Source of the DNA: Enterocloster clostridioformis
GTDB taxonomy: Bacteria; Bacillota; Clostridia; Lachnospirales; Lachnospiraceae
Direction of reading: 5' to 3'
Length of the DNA: 64,000 nucleotides
Assembly (NCBI RefSeq): GCF_020297485.1
Contig: NZ_JAIWZC010000001.1
Coordinates: 5,327,634-5,391,633 of the forward strand
Shown: piece by piece, positions 25,280 through 34,185 of the stretch
Position numbering within the stretch: position 1 is the first letter of the stretch
Layout of the letters: each line of letters opens with the position of its first letter
Program-made: the position numbers and the translations under genes
The notes under the pieces: generated by a model
The model's input: the letters and a program-made list of their open reading frames with translations, nothing else
The model's database searches: none
What the model was told of the DNA's origin: nothing

Positions 25280-26047
25280 ATGGAAGCTGTCTATGGATGG
25301 GTAAAAAACATCATATACTACATGATTTTTCTTTCAGTGGTAAATAATCTTCTGGCGGACTCCAAATATGGCAAATACATCCGCTTTTTTTCAGGAATGG
25401 TCCTGATTCTTCTGGTGGTGAGCCCATTTACAGGGGGACTGCACCTGGATGAGCAGATATCGTCCATGTTTAAATCCATTTCCTTTCAGAATGACACGGA
25501 TGACTTGAAACAGGATCTTTGGGGGATGGAAGAACGGCGTCTGGACCAGGTTATCCGCAAGTATGAGCAGGCGGTGGCAGCTGATGTGGAGGCCATGGCC
25601 AGGGCGGAGGGGTTTACATGTACCGGAGCCAGCGTACAGATTGACGGTGACAGGAACAGCAGCCGTTATGGTCAGATTGAAGGTATCGGTATGGTCATCA
25701 GCGGGGAGAAGGAGAAGGAGAAGGAGAAGGAGAAGGAGAAGGCGGAGCCCGACAGCTGGGATTATACGGGGAGCAGGCCCGTGAATGTGGACGCAGGGAG
25801 GATTGACAGTGTGAAGGTCGAGGATGTGGAACTGGAGGAGCCGCCAAAAGACGGAGGAATGGAGAAAACAGGGGATATAACGGAACGGGAGGAGACCGGC
25901 GATTCCGGGGAAACGGAGCGTCCGGAAAAGACGGCGGAGGCGAAAGGCGCGGTGGCAGATAAAAAATTAAACCATTTAACAGGAAAGGTGGCGCAGTACT
26001 ATGGACTGGAAGAATCGGATATCGAAATTCAGTGGAAAAATGACTAA
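25280..26047 (+). CDS. spoIIIAF: Stage III sporulation protein AF
   Basis: A 255-aa protein with two N-terminal membrane helices (about 8-25 and 35-53) and a soluble C-terminal domain, the SpoIIIAF layout. I choose the ATG at 25280 because AAGGAG lies 7 bases before it. The ATG at 25274 would overlap the ribosome site. Residues near 145-158 are an EKEKEK stretch encoded by a GAGAAG microsatellite (25705-25743). The C-terminal end (VAQYYGLEESDIEIQWKN) matches the family. Confidence 0.92.
   Translation: MEAVYGWVKNIIYYMIFLSVVNNLLADSKYGKYIRFFSGMVLILLVVSPFTGGLHLDEQISSMFKSISFQNDTDDLKQDLWGMEERRLDQVIRKYEQAVAADVEAMARAEGFTCTGASVQIDGDRNSSRYGQIEGIGMVISGEKEKEKEKEKEKAEPDSWDYTGSRPVNVDAGRIDSVKVEDVELEEPPKDGGMEKTGDITEREETGDSGETERPEKTAEAKGAVADKKLNHLTGKVAQYYGLEESDIEIQWKND
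25705..25743 (+). repeat. GAGAAG microsatellite inside spoIIIAF
   Basis: Six copies of a 6-bp unit encode alternating Glu-Lys. The unit is a multiple of three, so slippage changes length without shifting the frame. Confidence 0.9.
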
Positions 26048-26753
26048 GGAAAAGTGGCTGTTATTGCTTCTTATAGGTGTTCTTCTTATGATTCTCTCCT
26101 TTCCCCTGCCCGGAGGAAGCAAAAAGAACAAGAATGCCGGTGAGCAGACCGTGGGGGCCGGGACAGACGGCACCGGGGCGGTTCCGCTGTGGACAAAGGA
26201 CAATGCCAATGGCAGCAAAGAGGGCAGCGGCTTTGACCAGGGCGCCTCCAAAACCGGGATGGCCCAGGGGCCGGACGGAAATGGGGCAGGCGCGTCAGAG
26301 GGGAAGGAGGATTCCTATCCGGCGGCAGCCCGCACATCAGAGGACGGGTCCTATGAAGCCCAGATGGAAAACAGAATCAGGAATATATTAAAGTCCGTGG
26401 ACGGCGTGGGAAAGGTGGATGTCATGGTGGTGCTTAAATCCTCCAGCGAAAAGGTGCTTCGTGTGGATCGCTCCACCAATACCAGCACCACCCAGGAAAA
26501 GGATTCAGGGGGCGGCACCAGGGATGTGACAAACAATCAGATACAGGAGAGTACCATACTATCGGGAGGCGGTTCAGGCGGCAGCACAAACGCGCCCATT
26601 GTTGAAAAAGAACTGAGTCCGGAGATATCGGGAATCATTATCAGCGCGGAGGGCGGAGGCAGCCCAACCGTAAAAGCTGAAATTTCTGAGGCCATGGAAG
26701 CATTATTTGGCCTGCCGGCACATAAAATAAAAGTATTAAAGAGGGTGGAATAA
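26001..26753 (+). CDS. spoIIIAG: Stage III sporulation protein AG
   Basis: A 250-aa protein with one N-terminal membrane helix (about 18-36), a Gly/Ala-rich linker, and a C-terminal ring-building motif domain (NRIRNILKSVDGVGKVDVMVVLKSS, broken at residues 128-152). SpoIIIAG makes the large mother-cell-side ring of the channel. It overlaps the end of spoIIIAF by 47 bases. AAAGGTGG supports the start at 26001. A Gly/Ser loop, GGGSGGSTN, is notable near 193. Confidence 0.94.
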   Translation: MDWKNRISKFSGKMTKEKWLLLLLIGVLLMILSFPLPGGSKKNKNAGEQTVGAGTDGTGAVPLWTKDNANGSKEGSGFDQGASKTGMAQGPDGNGAGASEGKEDSYPAAARTSEDGSYEAQMENRIRNILKSVDGVGKVDVMVVLKSSSEKVLRVDRSTNTSTTQEKDSGGGTRDVTNNQIQESTILSGGGSGGSTNAPIVEKELSPEISGIIISAEGGGSPTVKAEISEAMEALFGLPAHKIKVLKRVE

Positions 26754-26770
26754 ATAAAGGAGTGCAGGAT

Positions 26771-27628
26771 ATGAAAATCAAGAATATGAAACAGGTAAAA
26801 GAGCACATGAAGGACATGAACATGAAACGTCTCTTCCGCAGGAACCAGATCATCATCACGACACTGGCTGTCATGATTGCGGCAGCCGGATATCTGAACT
26901 ATGCGGGAAAGAAGGATCTGGCAAGCGGCAACCGGGTGTATGAGGCAGGCGCCATGGACATTTCAGATGAAGATATCCTGGCGGAGAACCAGGCAGCCTC
27001 CTTAAACGGCCAGGCCGGACTACAGGAGATTCCCAGTCTGGACCAGGACCCTTCTGACCTGGATGCGGTAAGCGGCGCAGACGGCGCCCAGGCAGCGGCA
27101 GACACCGGAACAGACCAGGGACAGCTGGCCCAGGCAGGAGACGGCACAGGAGTGGAGGAGGCTACCCAGGCAGCCGATCCGGGGCAGATGGCAGCGGCAG
27201 ATACGGACAGCTCCGCCCGGGCAGGATTGGAGAATCCCGGGGAAGCCGTACTGACCAGCGGCATGAACGTGGCTGATTACATAGCAAACGTACAGCTCAG
27301 CAGGGAGCAGGTGCGCGCCAAGAACAAAGAGACACTGATGAGCCTGATAAACAGTGACAGCATTGACGAAGCGGCCAAACAGAAGGCCATACAGGATATG
27401 ATTGACCTGACTGAGGTTTCCGAGAAAGAAAATGCCGCAGAAACCCTCCTGATGGCAAAAGGCTTTTCAGACCCGGTTGTCAGCATTACCAAGGATAAGG
27501 TGGATGTGGTCATCAATGCGCCTTCCATTACGGATCCGCAGCGGGCCCAGATTGAGGATATCGTGAAACGCAAGGCAGAGGTGGGAGCAGATCAGATTAT
27601 CATTACGCTGCTCAATATGGCAGAATAG
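26771..27628 (+). CDS. spoIIIAH: Stage III sporulation protein AH
   Basis: A 285-aa bitopic protein: cytoplasmic N-terminus, membrane helix near residues 22-42, an Ala/Asp/Gln-rich linker, and a C-terminal YscJ/FliF-like ring-building domain (NAAETLLMAKGFSDPVVSITKDKVDVVI, broken near 222-250). It binds SpoIIQ from the forespore across the intermembrane space. AAAGGAG is 8 bases before the ATG at 26771. An in-frame GTG 9 bases upstream is less likely. It is the last gene of the operon, followed by a strong terminator. Confidence 0.94.
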   Translation: MKIKNMKQVKEHMKDMNMKRLFRRNQIIITTLAVMIAAAGYLNYAGKKDLASGNRVYEAGAMDISDEDILAENQAASLNGQAGLQEIPSLDQDPSDLDAVSGADGAQAAADTGTDQGQLAQAGDGTGVEEATQAADPGQMAAADTDSSARAGLENPGEAVLTSGMNVADYIANVQLSREQVRAKNKETLMSLINSDSIDEAAKQKAIQDMIDLTEVSEKENAAETLLMAKGFSDPVVSITKDKVDVVINAPSITDPQRAQIEDIVKRKAEVGADQIIITLLNMAE

Positions 27629-27650
27629 GCCGGATATATAAAGAAGGCCG

Positions 27651-27697
27651 GGCTGCCGCTTTAACGGTTGAGGAACCGTAAAGGCGGCAGCCTTTTT
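27651..27697 (+). terminator. Intrinsic terminator of the spoIIIA operon
   Basis: A nearly perfect 19-bp stem (GGCTGCCGCTTTAACGGTT with AACCGTAAAGGCGGCAGCC) and a GAGG loop are followed by five T residues. Confidence 0.93.
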
Positions 27698-27798
27698 GAC
27701 GCTTTGCTGTAAATTACTGCAGTCAGCCCTCTGCCTTGTCCGTTTGATTGCAATGGTTTCGGGGTGACAGAATAATTGGTTCATTATGGGCCTTCTTG

Positions 27799-29736
27799 TT
27801 ATGATTCGTTATGGTTGGAAAAATATGTTTCAAATGCATCATTCAGCAGCCGGATCAGGTCCTTTACAAAGGCCGGGAGGTTGCGTCCCGGGTGATGGAC
27901 CAGCAGCAGATAGTAATTCTGAGGTTCCTCAAAGGATCTGCACCGGGATAAGGCTTCCTGATTCAGGGAACGGGCGGGAAGTATGGTGCTGGCAGCCCCG
28001 CACATGGACAGGGTCCGCAGGATATCCGGCCGGGCCTCGCATACAACCGCGGCAGGCAGTCCGGGCCATTCCCCCAGAAGACGGTCCTGCTCCAGGCGCA
28101 GGGCGCTGCTTTGAGGAGCGAGCATGATACGGCGGGGATGCATGGCTGTGGAGACCGGAACGGGAATACGGATATCCTGCTCCGGGTCCGGGCAATCCTC
28201 TGTCCCAAAGCAGTACACCAGCTCATCCTCATCCAGGATGCGGCTGTCCAGGATTGGATGCTCCTCCTCGCAGGAAAAGTAAAGGCCGAAGTCCGCCGAT
28301 GCATTGAGCATGGCTTCCTGGGCGGTTTCGCGGCCGCTTTCTATTATATACAGGTTGACATCCGGGTGGAGCCGGCTGAAACCGCCCGTGACCTGCCCAT
28401 GCAGGATACCGGACAGCCCTGGGTCGCAGTGCAGGTAAATACCGCCTCCATGTCCGGTCTGATATGCATGGATATGGGCAGTCATCTCAGCTTCAATCTG
28501 AAGGATGTTGCGGGCGAAGTTGACAAACACCTTACCTGCATTGGTGGGCTTAAGACGGTTATGTACCCGGGTGAATAACTGGGCGCACAGCATGCCCTCC
28601 ACGTTGTGCAGATGGCGGGACAGGGCTGGCTGGGTAAGGAAATATTTTTCCGCTGCCTTTGTCAGGCTCTTCTCGTCCACAATGGCGATGACGTATTTTA
28701 GCAGCTGGGTATTCAGGTTGAGTTCAGGGGCCGTATAGTGGGCTGCGTGGGCACGTATGGCTGCTTGGGATGGGGAAATGGCATCGGCCGCGGGCTGGCT
28801 GTCTTGGTCCACAATCCTAAGCAGCTCCTCTGTTTCGGCAGAGGGGATGGCCTTGTAGCGGGAATCGGATAAACGCTCATGAATCAGAAGACCTGCAAGA
28901 TAGCGTTCCGGTTCTGTCAGGGTATGCCCCAGGGGATAGCGGATATGAAGGGTCTGGTGGATGGGAGGGTCCAGGGAGCGGTAAACCAGCTCCTCACAGG
29001 GAAACACATGGGCCTGGGACACCAGTCCCACCCCCACGGCCTGGTGCAGCATGGAGTCCACCAGGATGACGTCGTTGGATTCAAAGGTTACCACCGGATT
29101 AAATCCGGCTTCCTGAAAAAGCTCCTCTGCCAGAATCCGGATACTGTGCCTGGGTCCCTGGAGTACAAAAGGGGTATCCCTGAGATCGGACAGACGGATT
29201 TTCTCCGCTGTTGCCAGGGGATGGGAGACTGGAAGGGATACCAGCAGCTCCTCATAGGCAATGGGCAGGTCAGTTACCTTGTCGGAATTCCTGCCTGAAC
29301 CGATGGCCAGGTCAATCTGTCCATGGAGGATGGCGCCCGGCTGGTCCCGGGCATAAAGCTCGGTCAGCGTAAGGGAGATGTCCGGATAGCGGTGTGAGAA
29401 CTGGTTATAGATACGGCTGTAGATAATGGCTCCCCGGTTGGGCGCGGTGGCCAGACGTATGCGGGCGTGATTGCTGTCCGTCACGGCCCGCAGAATCTGC
29501 AGCATGCGGGTCTGCTCGTCCAGGATTTTCTGGGCGCAGTCAATCACGTACCTGCCCACGGAAGTAGGGGTCAGCTGGCGGTGATACCGGAGGAATATAA
29601 GAAAGCCCAGGGATGCTTCATACCCGGTCAGGAACTTGCTCAGCGCAGGCTGTGAGATTCCCAGCACCTGGGCTGCGCTTGAAAGACTGCCCAGGTCGGA
29701 AATGGTAACAAGGTAATAAAGCTGGCGTGTGGTCAT
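27799..29736 (-). CDS. Double LysR-type regulator (two complete LTTR units in one chain)
   Basis: A 645-aa protein, about twice the normal LysR length. The first unit has its HTH at residues 1-65 (LGSLSSAAQVLGISQPALSKF) and an effector-binding domain at 90-300 (IRLATAPNRG, DLAIGSGRNS, HQAVGVGLVSQ). After a linker of about 40 residues a second HTH begins near 340 (EKSLTKAAEKYFLTQPALSRHL), with its own effector domain to the end. There is no internal stop or frameshift, so this is a genuine single frame. It is divergent from tctC, and LysR proteins usually control the divergent neighbour, so it probably regulates the tct-pectinase operon. It may act as an obligate intramolecular dimer of unlike halves. 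Confidence 0.9.
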   Translation of the reverse strand: MTTRQLYYLVTISDLGSLSSAAQVLGISQPALSKFLTGYEASLGFLIFLRYHRQLTPTSVGRYVIDCAQKILDEQTRMLQILRAVTDSNHARIRLATAPNRGAIIYSRIYNQFSHRYPDISLTLTELYARDQPGAILHGQIDLAIGSGRNSDKVTDLPIAYEELLVSLPVSHPLATAEKIRLSDLRDTPFVLQGPRHSIRILAEELFQEAGFNPVVTFESNDVILVDSMLHQAVGVGLVSQAHVFPCEELVYRSLDPPIHQTLHIRYPLGHTLTEPERYLAGLLIHERLSDSRYKAIPSAETEELLRIVDQDSQPAADAISPSQAAIRAHAAHYTAPELNLNTQLLKYVIAIVDEKSLTKAAEKYFLTQPALSRHLHNVEGMLCAQLFTRVHNRLKPTNAGKVFVNFARNILQIEAEMTAHIHAYQTGHGGGIYLHCDPGLSGILHGQVTGGFSRLHPDVNLYIIESGRETAQEAMLNASADFGLYFSCEEEHPILDSRILDEDELVYCFGTEDCPDPEQDIRIPVPVSTAMHPRRIMLAPQSSALRLEQDRLLGEWPGLPAAVVCEARPDILRTLSMCGAASTILPARSLNQEALSRCRSFEEPQNYYLLLVHHPGRNLPAFVKDLIRLLNDAFETYFSNHNES

Positions 29737-30056
29737 GGCTGCCTCCTATCGGTCCATAACTGCAGGCATTTGCAGTTCAGGATTTATTTCCATCATATAT
29801 GATTTTGGCGGACTGTCAAGAAGAAAGTCTTTTACTATAACTAAAGTGGTATGAAAGCTATAATTAAATCTGCTTTGTAAATTCTTTATAAATACTATAT
29901 AATACAAAATGTAAACACACGAAGGGTTAAAATTAGACAGATTATACAATATTTCCCTATATATCCAGTCTCTTCTAGGTGGTGTGTTGAGAATCAGTTC
30001 TTAAAATCAGGCAGAATAAGTCTGCCTAAAAAGTGGAATAAAAGGAGAAAAACGTT
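29737..30056. promoter_or_regulatory. Divergent control region with tct promoter
   Basis: An A/T-rich 320-base region separates the double LysR gene from tctC. A sigma-A promoter facing tctC is clear: TTGTAA at 29874-29879, a 17-bp spacer and TATAAT at 29897-29902, giving a leader of about 150 bases. Just upstream, near 29837-29866, the partly repeated ATAACTAAAG and CTATAATTAAA stretches could be LysR sites, but no clear T-N11-A palindrome stands out. The leader contains no strong hairpin that I can see. Confidence 0.65.
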
Positions 30057-31133
30057 ATGAAAAAGAGTATGTATCGTTTCTTAATGACAGGGGTTATGGC
30101 AGCAGCAGTACTGGGAATGACTGCCTGCGGCAGCAAAACCGGGACAGGTGATACCACAGCGGCAGCCACCGCAGCAGACGGCGGCTCTGCAGATGAAGCA
30201 GCATCAGGAGATGACATCGGATTTCCTAAAAAGGAGACCATTACCCTTGTGGTGCCTGGCAAGGCAGGCGGCGGCTCCGATCTGGGCATCCGTTATTACA
30301 GTGAAGGGCTGAACCGGATTTACGGCCTGAAGACAACCGTTACCAACTATGACAGCAATACCATCGGCCATCAGACCGTTTCCACGGCTAAACCGGATGG
30401 CACTACCCTTACCGTTGCCACCTCAGCCCTGAACATCCAGTACATAACGGGCAATGCAGAGGTCAACCCGATGAAGGACTTCACCCTGATTGCCTGCCTG
30501 CAGGACAATGGCTTCTCAACCCTGGCAGTACCGGCCGATGCTCCATATGATGACTTCGCGGGATTTGTTGAGTATGCAAAGGCCCATCCGGGCGAGCTGA
30601 ACGCAGGTATGCCTGCGGCTGGCGCCAACACCTTCCTCTTTGGTATGCTGACCTCCACAACTGGCATTGAGCTCAACTCGGTTGAGTGTGCATCCGAGTC
30701 CGACCGTCTGACCAACCTGGCAGGAGGATTCATTGATATCGGTGTTGTAGGCGTTGGTAATGCCCAGGAATATGAAAAAGCGGGCAAGTTGAAGGTAATC
30801 GGCACCGTATCCTCTGACGGGACTACCATTTCCAAGTATCCGGAAGCGCTGCCGGACAACTACAAGACCCTTCAGGAACAGGGCTTTGATGACTGCGTAA
30901 TGTCCATTTACCACTACCTCCTGGGACCGGCCGGCATGGACGAGACCATGGTTGCAAACATGAACGCTGCCATGAAGGCTGTTTGTGAGGATGAGACTGT
31001 AAGCGCTGGTATTGCTGGTATTGGTAATATACCAGGCTGGCATGACCTTGCTGAATCCAAGGAAATCCACGATGAGGAGTATGCCCAGTTTGCGGAGATT
31101 GCCAAGGAGCTGGATATGTTTGTTCAGGAGTAA
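30057..31133 (+). CDS. tctC: Tripartite tricarboxylate transporter binding lipoprotein, TctC family
   Basis: A 358-aa extracytoplasmic binding protein. The signal peptide ends at the lipobox GMTAC (Cys near 24), followed by a Thr/Ala/Asp linker. The TctC fold is indicated by ITLVVPGKAGGGSDLGIRYY near 60, the AKPDGTTLTVATSAL patch, and AKAHPGELNAGMPAAGANT near 175 with a Gly-rich ligand loop. Family ligands are carboxylates, including citrate and aromatic acids. Here the neighbourhood points to uronic-acid-type ligands (inference). It heads the tctC-tctB-tctA operon. Confidence 0.92.
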   Translation: MKKSMYRFLMTGVMAAAVLGMTACGSKTGTGDTTAAATAADGGSADEAASGDDIGFPKKETITLVVPGKAGGGSDLGIRYYSEGLNRIYGLKTTVTNYDSNTIGHQTVSTAKPDGTTLTVATSALNIQYITGNAEVNPMKDFTLIACLQDNGFSTLAVPADAPYDDFAGFVEYAKAHPGELNAGMPAAGANTFLFGMLTSTTGIELNSVECASESDRLTNLAGGFIDIGVVGVGNAQEYEKAGKLKVIGTVSSDGTTISKYPEALPDNYKTLQEQGFDDCVMSIYHYLLGPAGMDETMVANMNAAMKAVCEDETVSAGIAGIGNIPGWHDLAESKEIHDEEYAQFAEIAKELDMFVQE

Positions 31134-31229
31134 GCCTGTCATATTCAGGCAATACATATACACGTACCGATGTACCGGATGTCCTGGGAGAAATCTCCCG
31201 GGACATTTTAAAAGAAAGGGGAATTATTT

Positions 31230-31697
31230 ATGAAAATGCGCAGAGATACAGTTACCGGCATTGCGGGCCTTCTGGGGTGTGCGTTCTTCCTGTCTGCAGC
31301 CCAGTCCATCAAGCAGCCAGCCAAGCTTCTGGAGCCGGGCCCGCGCCTTCTGCCCTATGTGGCAATCGCACTGATTTCAATGAGTTCAATTGCACTAATC
31401 ATCAAGGGCATTAAGGAACGCGCAAAAGAAGAGAAACCGTATTTTCCAAAAGGCGGCGCCCTTAAGATTACCAAGAGCTACCTGCTGCTGATTGTCTATG
31501 CCTTTGCCATGACCTGGCTTGGATTCCTTATGACAACGCCCTTTGCCGCCTTTGCCCTGATTTATGATTTAAAGGGTGTCAGCAAGGTGAAACCCGTTGC
31601 CGCAGTCATCATTTCCGTGCTGGTAACCGCAGGCCTTTATGCCATGTTCGTGTTTGGCTTTCAGGTAAAGCTTCCGGCCGGTCGGCTGTTTGAATAA
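31230..31697 (+). CDS. tctB: Ttt transporter small membrane subunit, TctB family
   Basis: A 155-aa protein with four membrane helices, the TctB arrangement. The first helix carries IAGLLGCAFFLSAAQSI and is followed by the family patch EPGPRLLPYVAIALI. It pairs with TctA in the membrane. AAAGGGG precedes the ATG. It lies 96 bases after tctC and 21 bases before tctA. Confidence 0.9.
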   Translation: MKMRRDTVTGIAGLLGCAFFLSAAQSIKQPAKLLEPGPRLLPYVAIALISMSSIALIIKGIKERAKEEKPYFPKGGALKITKSYLLLIVYAFAMTWLGFLMTTPFAAFALIYDLKGVSKVKPVAAVIISVLVTAGLYAMFVFGFQVKLPAGRLFE

Positions 31698-31718
31698 GGA
31701 TAAGGAGGAACAGGATAA

Positions 31719-33248
31719 ATGTCAGAATATGTAAGTGCGTTAATGGTCTGCCTGCAGCCAGTCAATCTGCTGCTGATTGTTGCTATGGTTTCCCTGGGAA
31801 TCGTGTTCGGGGCCATTCCGGGACTTTCCGCAACCCTGGGCATTGCCCTTTTGCTGCCGGTTACCTTTGGCCTTTCCACTGAGACATCCTTTGTGCTGCT
31901 GCTTGCCATCTGGATTGGCGGTGTGTCCGGCACATTCATTTCCGCTGTGCTCATTGGTATTCCAGGGTCGTCTTCCGCAATCGCCACCTGCTTTGACGGC
32001 TTTCCCATGACCAAGAACGGACAGGCCAGCAAAGCACTGGGAATCGGTATGACGGCTTCCTTTATCGGAACGGTGGGGTCCGTGGCCCTGGCTACCGTGC
32101 TTTCTCCGGTGATTGCCGAATTTGCCCTGCACCTTGGGCCGTGGGAATATTTCTCCCTGTGTTTCTGCGCCATCACCCTGGTTGCCTCCTTGTCCAAGGG
32201 AAATATCTTCAAGGGCATCATGGCAGCAGGTATCGGTCTTCTGATGGGATGTATCGGCATGGACCCAATTAATGGTTCCAACCGTTTTACCTTTGGCAAT
32301 GTATACTTAAGCTCCGGCATCAGTACGGTTGCCCAGATGTTAGGAATGTTTGCAATGTGCCAGATCATCCGTGACTCCGCCAGGGGCGAGGCAATGATGC
32401 CGGAAGCCGACATGGTGAATATGAAGGGGCTGGGAATCGGCATAAGGGATATCCTGCAGAATATCAAGACCATTGCCTTTGCATTTGTATCCGGCCTGTG
32501 GATTGGATTCCTTCCGGGTATGGGCTCCGGTATCTCCAACATGGTTGCCTATGGTTATGCAAAAAGCATCAGCAAGGAGCCGGAGAGTTTTGGAAAAGGA
32601 AATCCGGCCGGTGTGTGGGCTTCTGAGACAGCTAACAACGCCTCCCTGGGTGGTGCCCTTATCCCCATGATGGCCCTGGGAATCCCCGGCGACGGCATTA
32701 CCGCAATGCTGATTGCGGGACTTACCATCCACGGACTTCAGGCAGGCCCCCTGTTCATGACCGAACAGCCTGACCTGACGATGCTTATCTTTGCCTGCGT
32801 CATGGTGGCTGCAATCGTGACTTACATCGTACAGATTATTGGAAAACGCTGGTTCCCTTATATACTGAAGGTTCCTTACCATTACCTGTACACGGTGATT
32901 CTGGTCATCTGTTACATCGGCGGATACGGGATTTCCAATACCATGTTTAACATCTACGTGATGCTTGCCCTGTGCCTGCTGGCAATTTTCATGAGCATTT
33001 CAGGACTTCCCACCTCCCCTCTGGTGCTGGCCTTCATCCTGTCCAGCAAGCTGGAGCGTTATTTCCGTCAGGGTATCAGCTATGCCCATGGCAGCTATAA
33101 GGAGTTTTTCACCCGTCCGCTTTCCTGCGCCCTGCTGCTGGTTTCCGTATTCTGCGTTGTCTGGCCGCTTTTGTCAGAGCATCTGAAGAAGAAAAAAGCA
33201 GAGGCCGCGGTGCCTGCTGCCGGCGGGAGCGAAGCAAAGGATGACTGA
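31719..33248 (+). CDS. tctA: Ttt transporter large membrane subunit, TctA family
   Basis: A 509-aa permease with about eleven to twelve helices. The diagnostic TctA loops are present: GIVFGAIPGLSATLGIALLL near 28, GIPGSSSAIATCFDGFPM near 82, FLPGMGSGISNMVAYGYAK near 265 and the second-half counterpart MALGIPGDGITAMLIAGL near 320. It moves the ligand with a cation gradient. It overlaps the following hydrolase gene by 8 bases, tying transport and degradation genes into one translationally coupled operon. Confidence 0.94.
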   Translation: MSEYVSALMVCLQPVNLLLIVAMVSLGIVFGAIPGLSATLGIALLLPVTFGLSTETSFVLLLAIWIGGVSGTFISAVLIGIPGSSSAIATCFDGFPMTKNGQASKALGIGMTASFIGTVGSVALATVLSPVIAEFALHLGPWEYFSLCFCAITLVASLSKGNIFKGIMAAGIGLLMGCIGMDPINGSNRFTFGNVYLSSGISTVAQMLGMFAMCQIIRDSARGEAMMPEADMVNMKGLGIGIRDILQNIKTIAFAFVSGLWIGFLPGMGSGISNMVAYGYAKSISKEPESFGKGNPAGVWASETANNASLGGALIPMMALGIPGDGITAMLIAGLTIHGLQAGPLFMTEQPDLTMLIFACVMVAAIVTYIVQIIGKRWFPYILKVPYHYLYTVILVICYIGGYGISNTMFNIYVMLALCLLAIFMSISGLPTSPLVLAFILSSKLERYFRQGISYAHGSYKEFFTRPLSCALLLVSVFCVVWPLLSEHLKKKKAEAAVPAAGGSEAKDD

Positions 33249-34185
33249 TTCAAATAACAGCCTGCCCAGGATGGAACAATGCTATGGCATCCTTCCCTCC
33301 ATGCTCAGGAAGTTTGACCGGTATGCACGCAGGGATTCCTTCCGGGGAGACACTAGAGGAGAGTTTGAGCAGTGGCGGTCAGAGACAAGGTCCCTTCTTC
33401 ACGGGCTTTTGGGGCTTGATAAGATGGAGGACTGCGGTCTGTCCCCGGTTCTGGAGGATGTCCTCCTGCTGCCCGGAGGAATCAGGAGGGAACACATAAG
33501 AATCCAGGTGGAACCGGATGTATGGATGCCTATGTTCGTGCTGGTTCCTCCGGGAGCCGGATGCTCCTCCCGCCCCTTCATATGCCCGCCCGGACATAAT
33601 GGGGCTGGAAAATATTCAGTGGCCGGACTGGATGGTTATGGGCCGGTCCGGGATAAAATCCGGCAGTACCACTATGACTACGGCTATCAGCTTGCCAAGC
33701 TTGGGTATGTGGCGGTCTGCCCGGACTGCCGTGGCTTCGGGGAGCGGCGTGAGGACCTGGAGGACACTAAGGATGCGGCAACCGCCATGAAGGGTGACTG
33801 TTACCGCCTGGCCCATATGGGGGAGCCCCTGGGCATCCCTGTGGCCGGAATGCTGGCCTGGGATTTGATGCGCGTTGTGGATTACCTTATGGAACGTGGG
33901 GAATGGGATATGGGGGATATTGCCAGCCTGATTGCCCCAAGGCCCCTTCTTATCCAGTCCTGCCGGGGCGACAGGCTGAACGGGCCGCGCGGGATTGTCA
34001 ATGCCGCGGAGCAGGTGGACATTATCCGGAATGCATACAGGCTGACAGATGCGCCCGGCCTTGTGATTCATGAAATATGCGAAGGGCCCCACCAATGGCA
34101 TGGGGAGAATCTGGCTGTCCATCTTGGACAGTTAATAGACAGTTATGAAGAAATCAAAACCAATCAGGAGGTTTTCCATGGATAA
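33241..34185 (+). CDS. Alpha/beta hydrolase (acetyl-xylan-esterase-like), nucleophile segment deleted
   Basis: A 314-aa protein resembling the large acetyl-esterase/dienelactone-hydrolase-like family found with glycan-degradation genes. The N-terminal half is normal (PMFVLVPPG, CPPGHNGAGKYS, LAKLGYVAVCPDCRGFGERR). The C-terminal half has APRPLLIQSCRGD and the His region GPHQWHGE. Between VVDYLMERGEWDMG and DIASLIAPRP the part with the GxSxGG nucleophile elbow and the next helices, about 50 residues, is missing. The product should be catalytically dead (inference). The overlap with both neighbours keeps it within the operon. Confidence 0.8.
   Translation: MTDSNNSLPRMEQCYGILPSMLRKFDRYARRDSFRGDTRGEFEQWRSETRSLLHGLLGLDKMEDCGLSPVLEDVLLLPGGIRREHIRIQVEPDVWMPMFVLVPPGAGCSSRPFICPPGHNGAGKYSVAGLDGYGPVRDKIRQYHYDYGYQLAKLGYVAVCPDCRGFGERREDLEDTKDAATAMKGDCYRLAHMGEPLGIPVAGMLAWDLMRVVDYLMERGEWDMGDIASLIAPRPLLIQSCRGDRLNGPRGIVNAAEQVDIIRNAYRLTDAPGLVIHEICEGPHQWHGENLAVHLGQLIDSYEEIKTNQEVFHG

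Noticed and set aside
27799..29736. Two adjacent LysR genes with a missed stop codon
   Set aside because: The frame is continuous, with a linker of about 40 residues and no internal ribosome site. It is kept as one protein.
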